DNA from: Halogranum rubrum | GTDB lineage: Archaea; Halobacteriota; Halobacteria; Halobacteriales; Haloferacaceae | Direction: 5' to 3' | DNA length: 64,000 nucleotides | NCBI RefSeq assembly: GCF_900114455.1 | Contig: NZ_FOTC01000007.1 | Coordinates: forward strand, 122,901-186,900 | Part shown: positions 53,164-60,456 of the stretch, piece after piece | How positions within the stretch are numbered: position 1 is the first letter of the stretch | How the letters are laid out: each line of letters begins with the position of its first letter | Translations under genes and position numbers: made by a program | Notes under the pieces: model-generated | What the model saw: only the letters and a program-made list of their open reading frames with translations | Database searches by the model: none | What the model was told of the DNA's origin: nothing

Positions 53164-54183
53164 ATGGCAGGTGAACCCACACGAATCACGCTCGACGTCG
53201 GGAATCCCGAGGGCGCGAACAGCGCGTACGTCCTGCCGGAGTCGGGCGTCGTCGTCGACCCTGGACCGCCGACCGACGAGGCGTGGGAGCGGTTGTGTTC
53301 GGGAGTCGAGGCGGCGGGACTCGGTGTCGAACACGTCGCGTTCGTCTTCGTGACCCACTGGCACGCCGACCACGCGGGACTCGCGCCGCGATTGGCCGAG
53401 GCCGCCGATGCGACAGTGGTCATGCACGAGACGGACGCGCCGCTCGTCGCCGACTACGGCCGAGAACGCGAACGGCGCGTCGAACGAGACGCGCAGCGGT
53501 TGCGTGAGTGGGGCGTTCCTTCCGCCGTCGTCGAGGCGTTGCAGTCGGGCGACCGACCGTCGCCGATACCCGATTCACTCGCCGTCGAGACGGTGAAAGA
53601 CGGCGAGTCGCTGGCAGGGTTGACCGCGATTCACACGCCGGGGCACACGCTCGGCCACGCGGCGTTCGTCACGGACAGAGAGACTGCAGAGACACGGGAC
53701 CTGTTCGTCGGCGACCTCGTTTTGCCGACCTACACGCCGAACGTCGGCGGCGGCGACACACGGTTGGACGATGCGCTGGCGACGTATCTAGCGAGTCTCG
53801 GACGGATTCGAGAGGTCGCGGCGGCCGAAGGAGTCGAGACAGTCGCACCCGGCCACGGCGCACCGCTGGCACTCGGCGAGCGAGTCGACGAAATCGTCGC
53901 CCACCACGACGAGCGGAGTCGGCGAACCGTCGCGGCGCTGGCGACGTGTCTCGAGGAAAACGAGGCCGACACAGCGACGCCGTGGGACGTAGCGAGGACG
54001 CTGTTCGGCGAGTTGTCGGGCATCCACGCCAAGATGGGTGCAGGCGAGGCGGCGTCGCACCTCGACTTTCTGCGGAAACGTGGTGCAGTCGAACAGGTCG
54101 GTGGTTCGGGTGGCTCCGCGACACGATACCGCGTCGCCGACGCCGAACGAGCAGGTGTCGAAGCGGCGAAATGGCGAGGCTGA
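53164..54183 (+). CDS. MBL-fold metallo-hydrolase with C-terminal winged helix
   Basis: A 339-residue protein. The metal ligands are VTHWHADHAG (HxHxDH), HTPGHTLGHAAF, FVGDLVLP and APGHGAP. After the hydrolase domain, about residues 240-339 resemble a winged helix (VARTLFGELSGIHAKMGAGEAASHL), as in LACTB2-like enzymes. The start at 53164 is preferred over GTG 53149 because GGAGGAG at 53151-53157 is a ribosome-binding site 6 bp before it. The family hydrolyses thioesters or other activated esters; substrate unknown. It is the second gene after the aminotransferase. Confidence 0.83.
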   Translation: MAGEPTRITLDVGNPEGANSAYVLPESGVVVDPGPPTDEAWERLCSGVEAAGLGVEHVAFVFVTHWHADHAGLAPRLAEAADATVVMHETDAPLVADYGRERERRVERDAQRLREWGVPSAVVEALQSGDRPSPIPDSLAVETVKDGESLAGLTAIHTPGHTLGHAAFVTDRETAETRDLFVGDLVLPTYTPNVGGGDTRLDDALATYLASLGRIREVAAAEGVETVAPGHGAPLALGERVDEIVAHHDERSRRTVAALATCLEENEADTATPWDVARTLFGELSGIHAKMGAGEAASHLDFLRKRGAVEQVGGSGGSATRYRVADAERAGVEAAKWRG

Positions 54184-54258
54184 ATCGACAAGACAGAGAG
54201 AGATAGCGAATCGACGAGAGAGAAGTCGAAGCGACAGAGAACGAGGCCGACTCGGCGC

Positions 54259-54588
54259 TCAGACGTCGAGTGTTCCTTCTGTCTGTTCGGTCTCGCCGTC
54301 CGCCGTAATCGTCAAGTCGAGGTCCGCACCCTGCGCCATGAGCGCGACGCCCTGCGTCGGACTCACCGAGAGGGTGTACGTTATCTCTCGGGTCTCGCCG
54401 GGTTCGAGGTCACCGACGTCGACGTCGACGGTCTGGACGTGGTTGCCGCCGGCGGCGATGTCGAGTGAGAGGCTGACGTCGTTGGCGGTGTCGTCGGAGG
54501 TGTTGGTGACGGTGGCGGTGACGTCCCGTGAGAACGTACTGGCTTCCTCTACGGCGACGAGTTCGAAGTCGAAACGGTCGGTGTGCAT
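54259..54588 (-). CDS. CARDB-like immunoglobulin-fold protein
   Basis: A 109-residue acidic protein made of one Ig-like beta sandwich: RDVTATVTNTSDDTANDVSL, VDVDVGDLEPGETREITYTL and a final LDLTITADGETEQTEG. This is the CARDB/DUF11 pattern. There is no signal peptide, so it is probably cytoplasmic, unlike most such domains. The start shares one base with the stop of the XPB helicase (TGATG), so it is translationally coupled to it. Confidence 0.72.
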   Translation of the reverse strand: MHTDRFDFELVAVEEASTFSRDVTATVTNTSDDTANDVSLSLDIAAGGNHVQTVDVDVGDLEPGETREITYTLSVSPTQGVALMAQGADLDLTITADGETEQTEGTLDV

Positions 54589-56624
54589 CAGTTATCTCTC
54601 CCGTCGGCGGCGTCCGTGGTGTGCGCTTCGGTTTCGTCGCTACCTTCGTCTTCACCGTCTTCGTCTCCACTGTCGCCGTCGCTGTCTGTGCGCTCGTCGT
54701 CAGCGATACGCTCACCGTTCTCTATGCTCCCCTCGTCGTACTCGTTCACGCGGATTCCCTTCTCGGCGAGGTGTCGCATCTGTCGCTGCGCGAAGTCTTC
54801 CTCGCTCGTGCCGCGAGTGGCGAGGACGTAGACCAGTGCGCTCCCAGTCGGGCGCATGGTTCGACCGGCACGCTGGGCACCCTGTCGGCGAGAGCCACCG
54901 AGGCCGGAGGCGACGATGGCGAGTTCGGCGTCCGGGAGGTCGATTCCCTCGTCACCGACGCGAGAGATGACCAAGGTTCGGATGTCGCCGTCGCGGAACG
55001 ACTGAAACAGTTGCTCGCGGCGGTAGTGCGGCATCTCGCCGCTGATGAACGGGACGTCCAACTCTTCCTCGAAGAACCGTCCCTGGTCGAGGTAGTCGAC
55101 GAAGACGAGCGCCTTCGACTCCGGATGCTGGGTGAGCAGGCGTTCTGCGGCGTCGAGTTTTGCAGGGTTCATCGCGGCCAGCATGTGTCGTTCACGGCCG
55201 TCGGCGCTGCGCCACTCGTTGAGCGACATGTCGTCGGTCCACGGGACGTAGCGAATCTCGACTTCGGGTTCCTGGACGAACCCGGCGTCGAACAGTTTGT
55301 CCCAGTCGGTGCCGATGGGTGGCCCGATGAGCGTGAAGATGTCCTTCTCTCTGTCGTCCTCGCGGACCGGTGTGGCCGAGAGACCGAGACGGTGTTTGGC
55401 CTGTAAGTCGGCGCTCCGACGATAGATGCGACTCGGGACGTGGTGGACCTCGTCGTAGAGGATGAGTCCCCACTTTCGAGAGTCGAACAGCGCGCGATGG
55501 CGGTCCATCCCGGCGGTCTGGTAGGTAGAGATAGTGACGGGGCGAATCTCCTTCTCGCCGCCGTGGTACTCGCCGATTTGGTCTTCGGTCAGGGTAGTGT
55601 GCGCGAGCAGTTCCTGTTTCCACTGCGCGGCGAGTTCGCGACTCGGGACGAGAATCAGCGTCTCGCCGCCGACGGCCGCGAGGACGCCGATTCCGGCGAC
55701 GGTCTTTCCGGAGCCGGGCGGAGAGACAAAGACGCCCGAGCGCTGCTCCTCGAACCGGTCGACCCAGTCCCGTTGGTAGTCCCGGAGGTCGATGGTGAGG
55801 TCGATATCGAGCGGATCACCGGTTTCGAGGTTACGGTTGTCTTGGACGGGGTAGCCCGCGTCGTAGAGGACGCGCTTTATCTCGGCGACGGCCTCGTCGA
55901 ACACCCAGCACTCGGTGTCCGAGAGGGGCGCTTGGATGTGGTCGTCGTCAAGTTTCTGGCGGGCGACGTTGCCCATCAGGTTGTCCGTCGCGGCTTCGAG
56001 GACAGTGTAGCCGTCTTCGTGCGTGTAGAGGGTGAACTGGTGGGCGCGCTTCCACTGTGATTCGACCCACGCTTCGAGGTGTGGCGAACGTCGCGGGAGG
56101 ACCGAACGGATGCTCGTCAGGAGGCCGTCGAGCGTCTCGAAGGGGGCCTGCCAGACGTCCTCTTGACGAATCTTGTAGAGGTAGCCACGGCCCCGGTTTC
56201 GCTGGCGGGCGGAGTCCGACCGTTCGCCTGTCGCGTCGACGAGGTGCGCGAACTGCGAGAGTTGTGCGCGGGTGTACTGCGTGGGCTGGTCGACGACGAT
56301 TTCGCGGCGCTCGGAGAACAGGATGACCCGTTCCCTGCTGGCGACGTCCTCCCACTCCGAGGGGTACCAGACGACAGGGTCCGCCTCGACGTCGACGCGG
56401 GTGACGAGTCCGTCACCGGCGAGGGCTTCGAGGGCGTCCATCGCCTCCGCCTGCGAGCAGTCGAGTCGGCGAGCGACTTGCTGGGCAGTCATCACGGGGC
56501 GGCCTTCGGCTTCGATGGCGTCGTAGAACGTGTCGAGCGAGACGATAGGAGTCGACTCCGCCGGTGCGTCGTGGGTTTGCTCGTCGGTGCGTTCCGGGTC
56601 GCCAGGGCTGTCCCCGTCAGTCAT
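54588..56624 (-). CDS. rad25: DEAD/DEAH helicase, XPB/Rad25-like
   Basis: A 678-residue protein from ATG 56624 (MTDGDSPGDPERTD). The N-terminal region has a winged-helix-like segment (MTAQQVARRLDCSQAEAMDALE) and a damage-recognition-type domain. The helicase core shows LRDYQRDWVDRFEEQ, Walker A VFVSPPGSGKTVAGIGV (near 304), DEVH (near 391), SATPVREDDRE and QGAQRAGRTMRPTGS. An acidic, Asp/Glu-rich tail of about 40 residues ends the protein. Archaeal XPB acts in DNA repair or transcription-linked repair; its partner Bax1 is not adjacent here. The CARDB-like gene overlaps its stop by one base. Confidence 0.92.
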   Translation of the reverse strand: MTDGDSPGDPERTDEQTHDAPAESTPIVSLDTFYDAIEAEGRPVMTAQQVARRLDCSQAEAMDALEALAGDGLVTRVDVEADPVVWYPSEWEDVASRERVILFSERREIVVDQPTQYTRAQLSQFAHLVDATGERSDSARQRNRGRGYLYKIRQEDVWQAPFETLDGLLTSIRSVLPRRSPHLEAWVESQWKRAHQFTLYTHEDGYTVLEAATDNLMGNVARQKLDDDHIQAPLSDTECWVFDEAVAEIKRVLYDAGYPVQDNRNLETGDPLDIDLTIDLRDYQRDWVDRFEEQRSGVFVSPPGSGKTVAGIGVLAAVGGETLILVPSRELAAQWKQELLAHTTLTEDQIGEYHGGEKEIRPVTISTYQTAGMDRHRALFDSRKWGLILYDEVHHVPSRIYRRSADLQAKHRLGLSATPVREDDREKDIFTLIGPPIGTDWDKLFDAGFVQEPEVEIRYVPWTDDMSLNEWRSADGRERHMLAAMNPAKLDAAERLLTQHPESKALVFVDYLDQGRFFEEELDVPFISGEMPHYRREQLFQSFRDGDIRTLVISRVGDEGIDLPDAELAIVASGLGGSRRQGAQRAGRTMRPTGSALVYVLATRGTSEEDFAQRQMRHLAEKGIRVNEYDEGSIENGERIADDERTDSDGDSGDEDGEDEGSDETEAHTTDAADGRDN

Positions 56625-56697
56625 CGGTCGAGCTACCAGTGCCAGCGGGAAACGGTTTGCGACCCGAGCGAAGCAGAGAGGGGAGTCGCACCCGTAC

Positions 56698-56714
56698 ACA
56701 CAATCGTATTGTGT
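56698..56714. promoter_or_regulatory. perfect palindrome in the divergent promoter of the XPB helicase
   Basis: ACACAAT-CGT-ATTGTGT is a perfect 7-bp inverted repeat with a 3-nt spacer. It lies in the 111-bp region between the divergent rad25-like gene and the unknown gene at 56736, 22-38 bp before the latter's start. Size and symmetry fit a dimeric regulator site overlapping the promoter. Confidence 0.5.
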
Positions 56715-56735
56715 CCGCGGTCCTAACGAGAGTCG

Positions 56736-57602
56736 ATGACGACCTACGCGTCGCTTCTCGCCGCCGGCCTCGACGTCTGTGAGCGACACGGCTACCGAAC
56801 CGAACGACCGAACAAGGGGTGGCTTCCGGACGCCATCGCGACTGCACCGGTCGGCGATACTGGTGACAGCGAGAACGAAGACGCCGAGAGCACGTCGGCG
56901 CCGACACCGCTGTTCGGCGACGTCGACGACCCCATCGCGCTCGAACCGCTCGATTCGAGCGACGTCGACCCGACGATAGTCATCTCGCGTCTCTGGAACA
57001 ACAGCACCAACGGTCGACGGAGTCTGTTCGTGGTGCCGGGGAGTGACGCCGACGTACTTGCAGAGACTGTCGCCGGGTTGCTCTCGGCACCCGCGTGCGT
57101 CGCAAGTGAAGACGATGACGGCTGTCGGACGTTCTACAACGGACCGGACCGAATCGCGCTCGCCGGTGGTGGATACGCGCTTCACAAGTCGATTGACGCT
57201 GAATTTCGGTGGTTCGAGACCGTCGGCGAAGACGGCGAGGAGAGCACCGAAGCGAGAAGCGGGAGCGACCGCAAGCATCTCGTCCTCGCCGACGGCGACG
57301 AGACGGTAGCCGTCTTCGACGACGTCGACGGACTCGGCTGTCCACCTGCATCGGCGTTCCGATACTCCTACCGGCGGGACGCACGGGACAAGTGTTTCCA
57401 CGTGACCGATGCGTCCGGGCGCGAAGTCGGCGTGTTCACCGACGTTCGGTCGTTACGTGCGGCCGCGTACGAACCGATTCCGATGCCGTTCGTGCCCGAG
57501 CATCTGTTCGACGCCTCGGTTCGGTCACTGTGGGGCGTCCTCGCCGTCGATGGCGATGGTGACACGCGGTTGTACACGACAAACGGTCGAGAAGACCGGT
57601 AG
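56736..57602 (+). CDS. conserved-type haloarchaeal protein, unknown function
   Basis: A 288-residue protein starting MTTYASLLAAGLDVCERHGYRTERPNKG. An acidic, low-complexity segment (TGDSENEDAESTSAPT) follows residue 45. The rest is beta-rich, with SLFVVPGSDADVLAETVAGLL and CFHVTDASGREVGVFTDV. No catalytic motif, membrane segment or zinc site is seen. It is divergent from the XPB helicase across a region containing a perfect palindrome, so the two may be co-regulated. No function is proposed. Confidence 0.7.
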   Translation: MTTYASLLAAGLDVCERHGYRTERPNKGWLPDAIATAPVGDTGDSENEDAESTSAPTPLFGDVDDPIALEPLDSSDVDPTIVISRLWNNSTNGRRSLFVVPGSDADVLAETVAGLLSAPACVASEDDDGCRTFYNGPDRIALAGGGYALHKSIDAEFRWFETVGEDGEESTEARSGSDRKHLVLADGDETVAVFDDVDGLGCPPASAFRYSYRRDARDKCFHVTDASGREVGVFTDVRSLRAAAYEPIPMPFVPEHLFDASVRSLWGVLAVDGDGDTRLYTTNGREDR

Positions 57603-57684
57603 GCGAGCCAGCGAGTTACGACGTCGCAGAGAGGTGAATCAGACTCTCGCTCGGAGCGGAGTTCGTCGCTCGAAGCGGAATTCG

Positions 57685-58113
57685 TCACTCGGAGCGGAGT
57701 TCGCGTCGCGGGCTGTACGAGAGGCGTTGGAACGCTTTTTCGAGTGGTCCGGTGGCGATGCAGTCTGGAAACTCTTCGAGTGTCCGGAAGGTATCGACGT
57801 AGATGTACTCGACCGGTTGGTCGGCCGTCTCAGTGAACACCTGGAGTGGTCCGTCGTCGCCAAGCGCGGTGAACATCCGGCCGTCCGGGTCGATTTGCGG
57901 CGTGACGCCGTGTTGTATGTAGAGTGCAACGGTGAACAGCGCACCTGCTAGCGAGACTGGGCCGGCGGTGAGTTGCCACGTCACGTCACGGTCGGTGTAC
58001 TCGACGGTAGCGACGTAACCATCGGCGAAGCGAAAACACTCGACGACTTCCATCCCGCGCCGCCAACGAACCTCTCGGCGGGCGAGCCACGCTCGTTCCC
58101 AATCGGTCGTCAT
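57685..58113 (-). CDS. unknown protein with one possible membrane helix
   Basis: A 142-residue product from ATG 58113 (MTTDWERAWLARREV). A hydrophobic stretch GPVSLAGALFTVALYIQHG lies in the middle, and the rest is alpha/beta-like. Starts at 58245 or 58266 would add 44-51 residues that are Ser/Arg-rich and less protein-like, so the shorter form is chosen. Function unknown. Confidence 0.55.
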   Translation of the reverse strand: MTTDWERAWLARREVRWRRGMEVVECFRFADGYVATVEYTDRDVTWQLTAGPVSLAGALFTVALYIQHGVTPQIDPDGRMFTALGDDGPLQVFTETADQPVEYIYVDTFRTLEEFPDCIATGPLEKAFQRLSYSPRRELRSE

Positions 58114-58587
58114 TGTCCGTCCTCGATACGGTGGCGTCAGCCACGAGACGAAATCACGAACGAAGATCTCTGTCCATCTCGTCGCGTCTGCGAGAGACTG
58201 ATACGTGCGACTCGTACTCGTGCGATTGCTGGCCGACTTGCTCATGCTCCTGTGTGCTCCTTCCACGGCTTCGCGAATCGGAGACCGAACGGATCGAGGG
58301 GGGACGAAAGCGGGAGAGCCGAAGGGGAGAACAGAGTGAGTGATGTCGAGTGAACTCCGGAGTTCGAAGCGAAATCGCCTGTCCGAGTGAGCAGAAACGA
58401 GTCGAACGCGTGACTCGAAGCACTCGCTCTGTCTCTCCTGGCGGTGTCGTAGACGGTTACGCTCACCTGTCGACGTTCGGATATCGGATTCGACTGTGGC
58501 CGATTGTTACAGAGTACGTGCGCCAAGGAGTTATAGTTCAGCGTTTGGCGAGTGAGTCGAGTCAACCTACGCACGGGAACAATCGTC

Positions 58588-58671
58588 GGTTCGAGGTCGT
58601 CAGTTCGGGGTCGTCGGTTCGGGGTCGTCGGTTCGAGGTCGTCAGTTCGGGGTCGTCGGTTCAAGATTCTG
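58588..58671. repeat. 14-bp tandem repeat, five units and a degenerate sixth
   Basis: Units GGTTCGAGGTCGTC / AGTTCGGGGTCGTC / GGTTCGGGGTCGTC / GGTTCGAGGTCGTC / AGTTCGGGGTCGTC run without spacers from 58588 to 58657, with a degenerate sixth to 58671. Units 4-5 repeat units 1-2 exactly. It is in the intergenic region upstream of the origin-proximal gene. Confidence 0.85.
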
Positions 58672-58691
58672 AGTTCGCGTGGTGCCAAAAC

Positions 58692-59294
58692 TCACCCCCG
58701 AGTCTGTGTACACCGTTGTCCGCACAGTGCTGCCTTCGACCGGAATTGAGCCCCGCAGTCTACACAGACGACGTATGCGGCCCCGGCAGAAGTAGTGATG
58801 CGGTGTCTACCGACTTCGAGCGGTCGGTCGACGATACGGGGGCGGATGTGTCCGGGTATCTGCTGCTCGGGGTTTTGACTCAAATCTGTGCGCAGCCGAA
58901 TCGTGTGTAGGTCGTCGTCCGACCACCGGTCCGACGCCATCGCATCGCTCCACGAGTCGATCTTCGTCCACCCAGTGACGACGACGGGCGAGTCCGTCTC
59001 CGTGTCACCGACGACGACGACGAATCGAACACCCTCGCGGGCGAGAGCGAACCGCCAGCCGTCGGTCGAGTTCCAACGGAGTTGGCCGGTACGAATCGAC
59101 TGGGAGACGGTCGGGAGCGTGACGTATCTTCCCCGCTGCCGAAGTCGACGCCGAAAGTGGTTCGTGACCGCGTACAGACTGGGGTCGCGGGGCGGAACAT
59201 CCCACGGAGTACGTCGCGAACTGGGCGTCCGTGAGTTCGACAGCCGTGAGGTTGGCGTCGGCGAGTCGTCCGCCCCACCCTGATGTGAAGCCAC
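58692..59294 (-). CDS. origin-proximal unknown protein with C-terminal zinc-ribbon-like motif
   Basis: A 200-residue protein. GTG 59294 (VASHQGGADDSP) is chosen because a TATA-like element (CATATATT on the minus strand, 59315-59322) lies 21-28 bp before it. The longer frame to 59495 would translate two origin boxes as a spurious repeat (FHRKRGV). The centre (LYAVTNHFRRRLRQRGRYV and REGVRFVVVVGDTETD) looks like a small alpha/beta domain. The C-terminus CVDCGAQFRSKAALCGQRC has Cys-x2-Cys and Cys-x3-Cys like a zinc ribbon. It points away from the origin and could be a replication-linked DNA-binding protein, but this is speculative. Confidence 0.6.
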   Translation of the reverse strand: MASHQGGADDSPTPTSRLSNSRTPSSRRTPWDVPPRDPSLYAVTNHFRRRLRQRGRYVTLPTVSQSIRTGQLRWNSTDGWRFALAREGVRFVVVVGDTETDSPVVVTGWTKIDSWSDAMASDRWSDDDLHTIRLRTDLSQNPEQQIPGHIRPRIVDRPLEVGRHRITTSAGAAYVVCVDCGAQFRSKAALCGQRCTQTRG

Positions 59295-59314
59295 ACCGAC
59301 AGTAGGGGTTCCAG

Positions 59315-59322
59315 AATATATG
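59315..59322 (-). promoter_or_regulatory. TATA-like element of the origin-proximal gene
   Basis: On the minus strand CATATATT lies 21-28 bp before GTG 59294, in the short AT-rich patch between that gene and the first origin box. Confidence 0.5.
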
Positions 59323-59389
59323 TGTTTACGGCCGGTAGTGTCGGAATCATTCCAGCCCGTAACGACGCCGTGTTTGCCTGCGGAGAGGA

Positions 59390-59408
59390 CACCACGTTTC
59401 CGGTGAAA
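59390..59408 (-). repeat. ORB 1
   Basis: Reads CACCACGTTTCCGGTGAAA on the plus strand; perfect match to the consensus. Faces right in the left block. Confidence 0.9.
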
Positions 59409-59458
59409 CGGAGTCCGCACAGACGCCATCGGGAGGAAGACGACTGGAGTCGGGAACA

Positions 59459-59477
59459 CACCACGTTTCCGGTGAAA
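59459..59477 (-). repeat. ORB 2
   Basis: Identical to ORB 1 over all 19 bases, 69 bp away, same orientation. Confidence 0.9.
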
Positions 59478-59558
59478 TGCGACACTGTTCTGCACTGGGT
59501 GAGATGGTAGCTGAACGAACCACTAATCGAACTCATTGCGCCGCCGATGAGAGACGCA

Positions 59559-59577
59559 CACCACGTTTCCGGTGGAA
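59559..59577 (-). repeat. ORB 3
   Basis: Same orientation; one change near the 3' side (GGTGGAA instead of GGTGAAA). Confidence 0.85.
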
Positions 59578-59656
59578 GGAGCGACAAACCGGCCAGTTGC
59601 GGAGGAGAAGGGATGTACGGTGGAATCGAGAGTTTGAGAAACGAGTTGAACGGCCA

Positions 59657-59675
59657 GTTCACCGGAAACGAGGTG
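59657..59675 (+). repeat. ORB 4 (inverted in the left block)
   Basis: GTTCACCGGAAACGAGGTG; opposite orientation to the others in the left block and with A for T after the core. Confidence 0.8.
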
Positions 59676-59727
59676 TGCGAACGCGCCACTCAGTCAGCGT
59701 CGGCGAGAGCGTGTGTCTAGAGTAACA

Positions 59728-59746
59728 CACCGTGTTTCCGATGAAA
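59728..59746 (-). repeat. ORB 5 (degenerate)
   Basis: CACCGTGTTTCCGATGAAA on the plus strand; several substitutions around the intact TTTCCG core. Likely a weaker site. Confidence 0.65.
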
Positions 59747-59831
59747 CCGTCGACGGTGGGTGGCAAGTGAGAACGACCAGAAAAACAAGAACATACAGAT
59801 GAGAGGGGGAGCGTAGAGGTGGAGACAGACA

Positions 59832-59850
59832 CACCACGTTTCCGGTGAAA
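59832..59850 (-). repeat. ORB 6
   Basis: Perfect consensus copy, last of the left block, bordering the AT-richer spacer. Confidence 0.9.
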
Positions 59851-60278
59851 TGCGGTCGGAGAGGGGGAGAGATTGGCGCAGAGAGTGAGAAAGATGGAAG
59901 AAAGAAACGAATCGTGTTGGGGTTGAAAGGACACAATTAAATACACCTACTGAGAAAAGTCCGCCAAGTCCTCTGCAAACAAGAAATGGGAAGCTCTGCT
60001 TACTGTTGCAATCGAAGAGGGGGCTCACGAGAGAGTGAGTAGAGTCTGGTCTTGCTAGATGATGACGTCGAGAGCAGCCTTGGAATCGGGGTATTCCATA
60101 TTCTCTGGGAGTGGATGGAACTGAAAACGAGGCGGAGGTGAGTACGAGTGAGAAAGAGACACGAAAGTAACTGCGAGACGACTTCTATGGCTTCAGAATC
60201 TCGGTGAAGAGTGCTGCGGAAAGAGTTGAACGAAGCGAACTGTAAAGTCTCCTGTACAGGGCACCTGGACACTATGGA

Positions 60279-60297
60279 CACTACGTTTCCGGTGAAC
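60279..60297 (-). repeat. ORB 7
   Basis: CACTACGTTTCCGGTGAAC on the plus strand; two substitutions. First of the right block, oriented like the left block. Confidence 0.8.
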
Positions 60298-60342
60298 CCC
60301 TCTCCCCTGCTTCGACTGGAGCAACACCCCCCTTCTTTCGTC

Positions 60343-60361
60343 GTTCACCGGAAACGTGGTG
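60343..60361 (+). repeat. ORB 8
   Basis: GTTCACCGGAAACGTGGTG; one mismatch to consensus, facing left toward the spacer. Confidence 0.88.
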
Positions 60362-60434
60362 TGTGTGTGCTGCATCAATCGACCAGTTCGGAGACATCGG
60401 GCGGTCCGAGACGACGACTTCGAAGGGTAAGTGA

Positions 60435-60453
60435 TTTCACCGGAAACGTGGTG
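60435..60453 (+). repeat. ORB 9, abutting the orc1 start codon
   Basis: Perfect consensus copy ending 3 bp before ATG 60457. Binding here would cover the orc1 core promoter and start, so it may serve autoregulation as well as origin firing. Confidence 0.88.
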
Positions 60454-60456
60454 TGA

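Larger units (their letters stand above)
59390..60453. other. replication origin with nine ORB-like elements (oriC)
   Basis: Nine copies of a 19-bp element, consensus TTTCACCGGAAACGTGGTG, cluster immediately upstream of an orc1/cdc6 gene, the standard haloarchaeal origin arrangement. Six lie in a left block (59390-59850) and three in a right block (60279-60453), with about 430 bp between them. That spacer contains the AT-richest run of the region (ACACAATTAAATACACC near 59931-59947), a candidate unwinding site. The core GAAACG with the flanking G-rich part matches the archaeal origin recognition box recognised by Orc1 winged-helix domains. Facing orientations around the spacer suggest bidirectional assembly. 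Confidence comes from motif, copy number and position beside orc1 together. Confidence 0.93.

Noticed and set aside
54588..57401. 937-residue form of the XPB helicase
   Set aside because: The extension overlaps the divergent gene and the palindrome region and is not protein-like; ATG 56624 is chosen.
58242..58688. Minus-strand ORF encoding RPRTDDLEPT repeats
   Set aside because: It is a translation of the 14-bp tandem repeat; the repeat unit is not a multiple of three and no start signal is seen.
59295..59495. Upstream extension of the origin-proximal protein with FHRKRGV repeats
   Set aside because: The repeats are translated origin boxes; the TATA element supports the later GTG start.
59390..60453. 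CRISPR array
   Set aside because: The repeats are short, in both orientations and irregularly spaced, and lie beside orc1; no cas genes are present. They match origin boxes instead.
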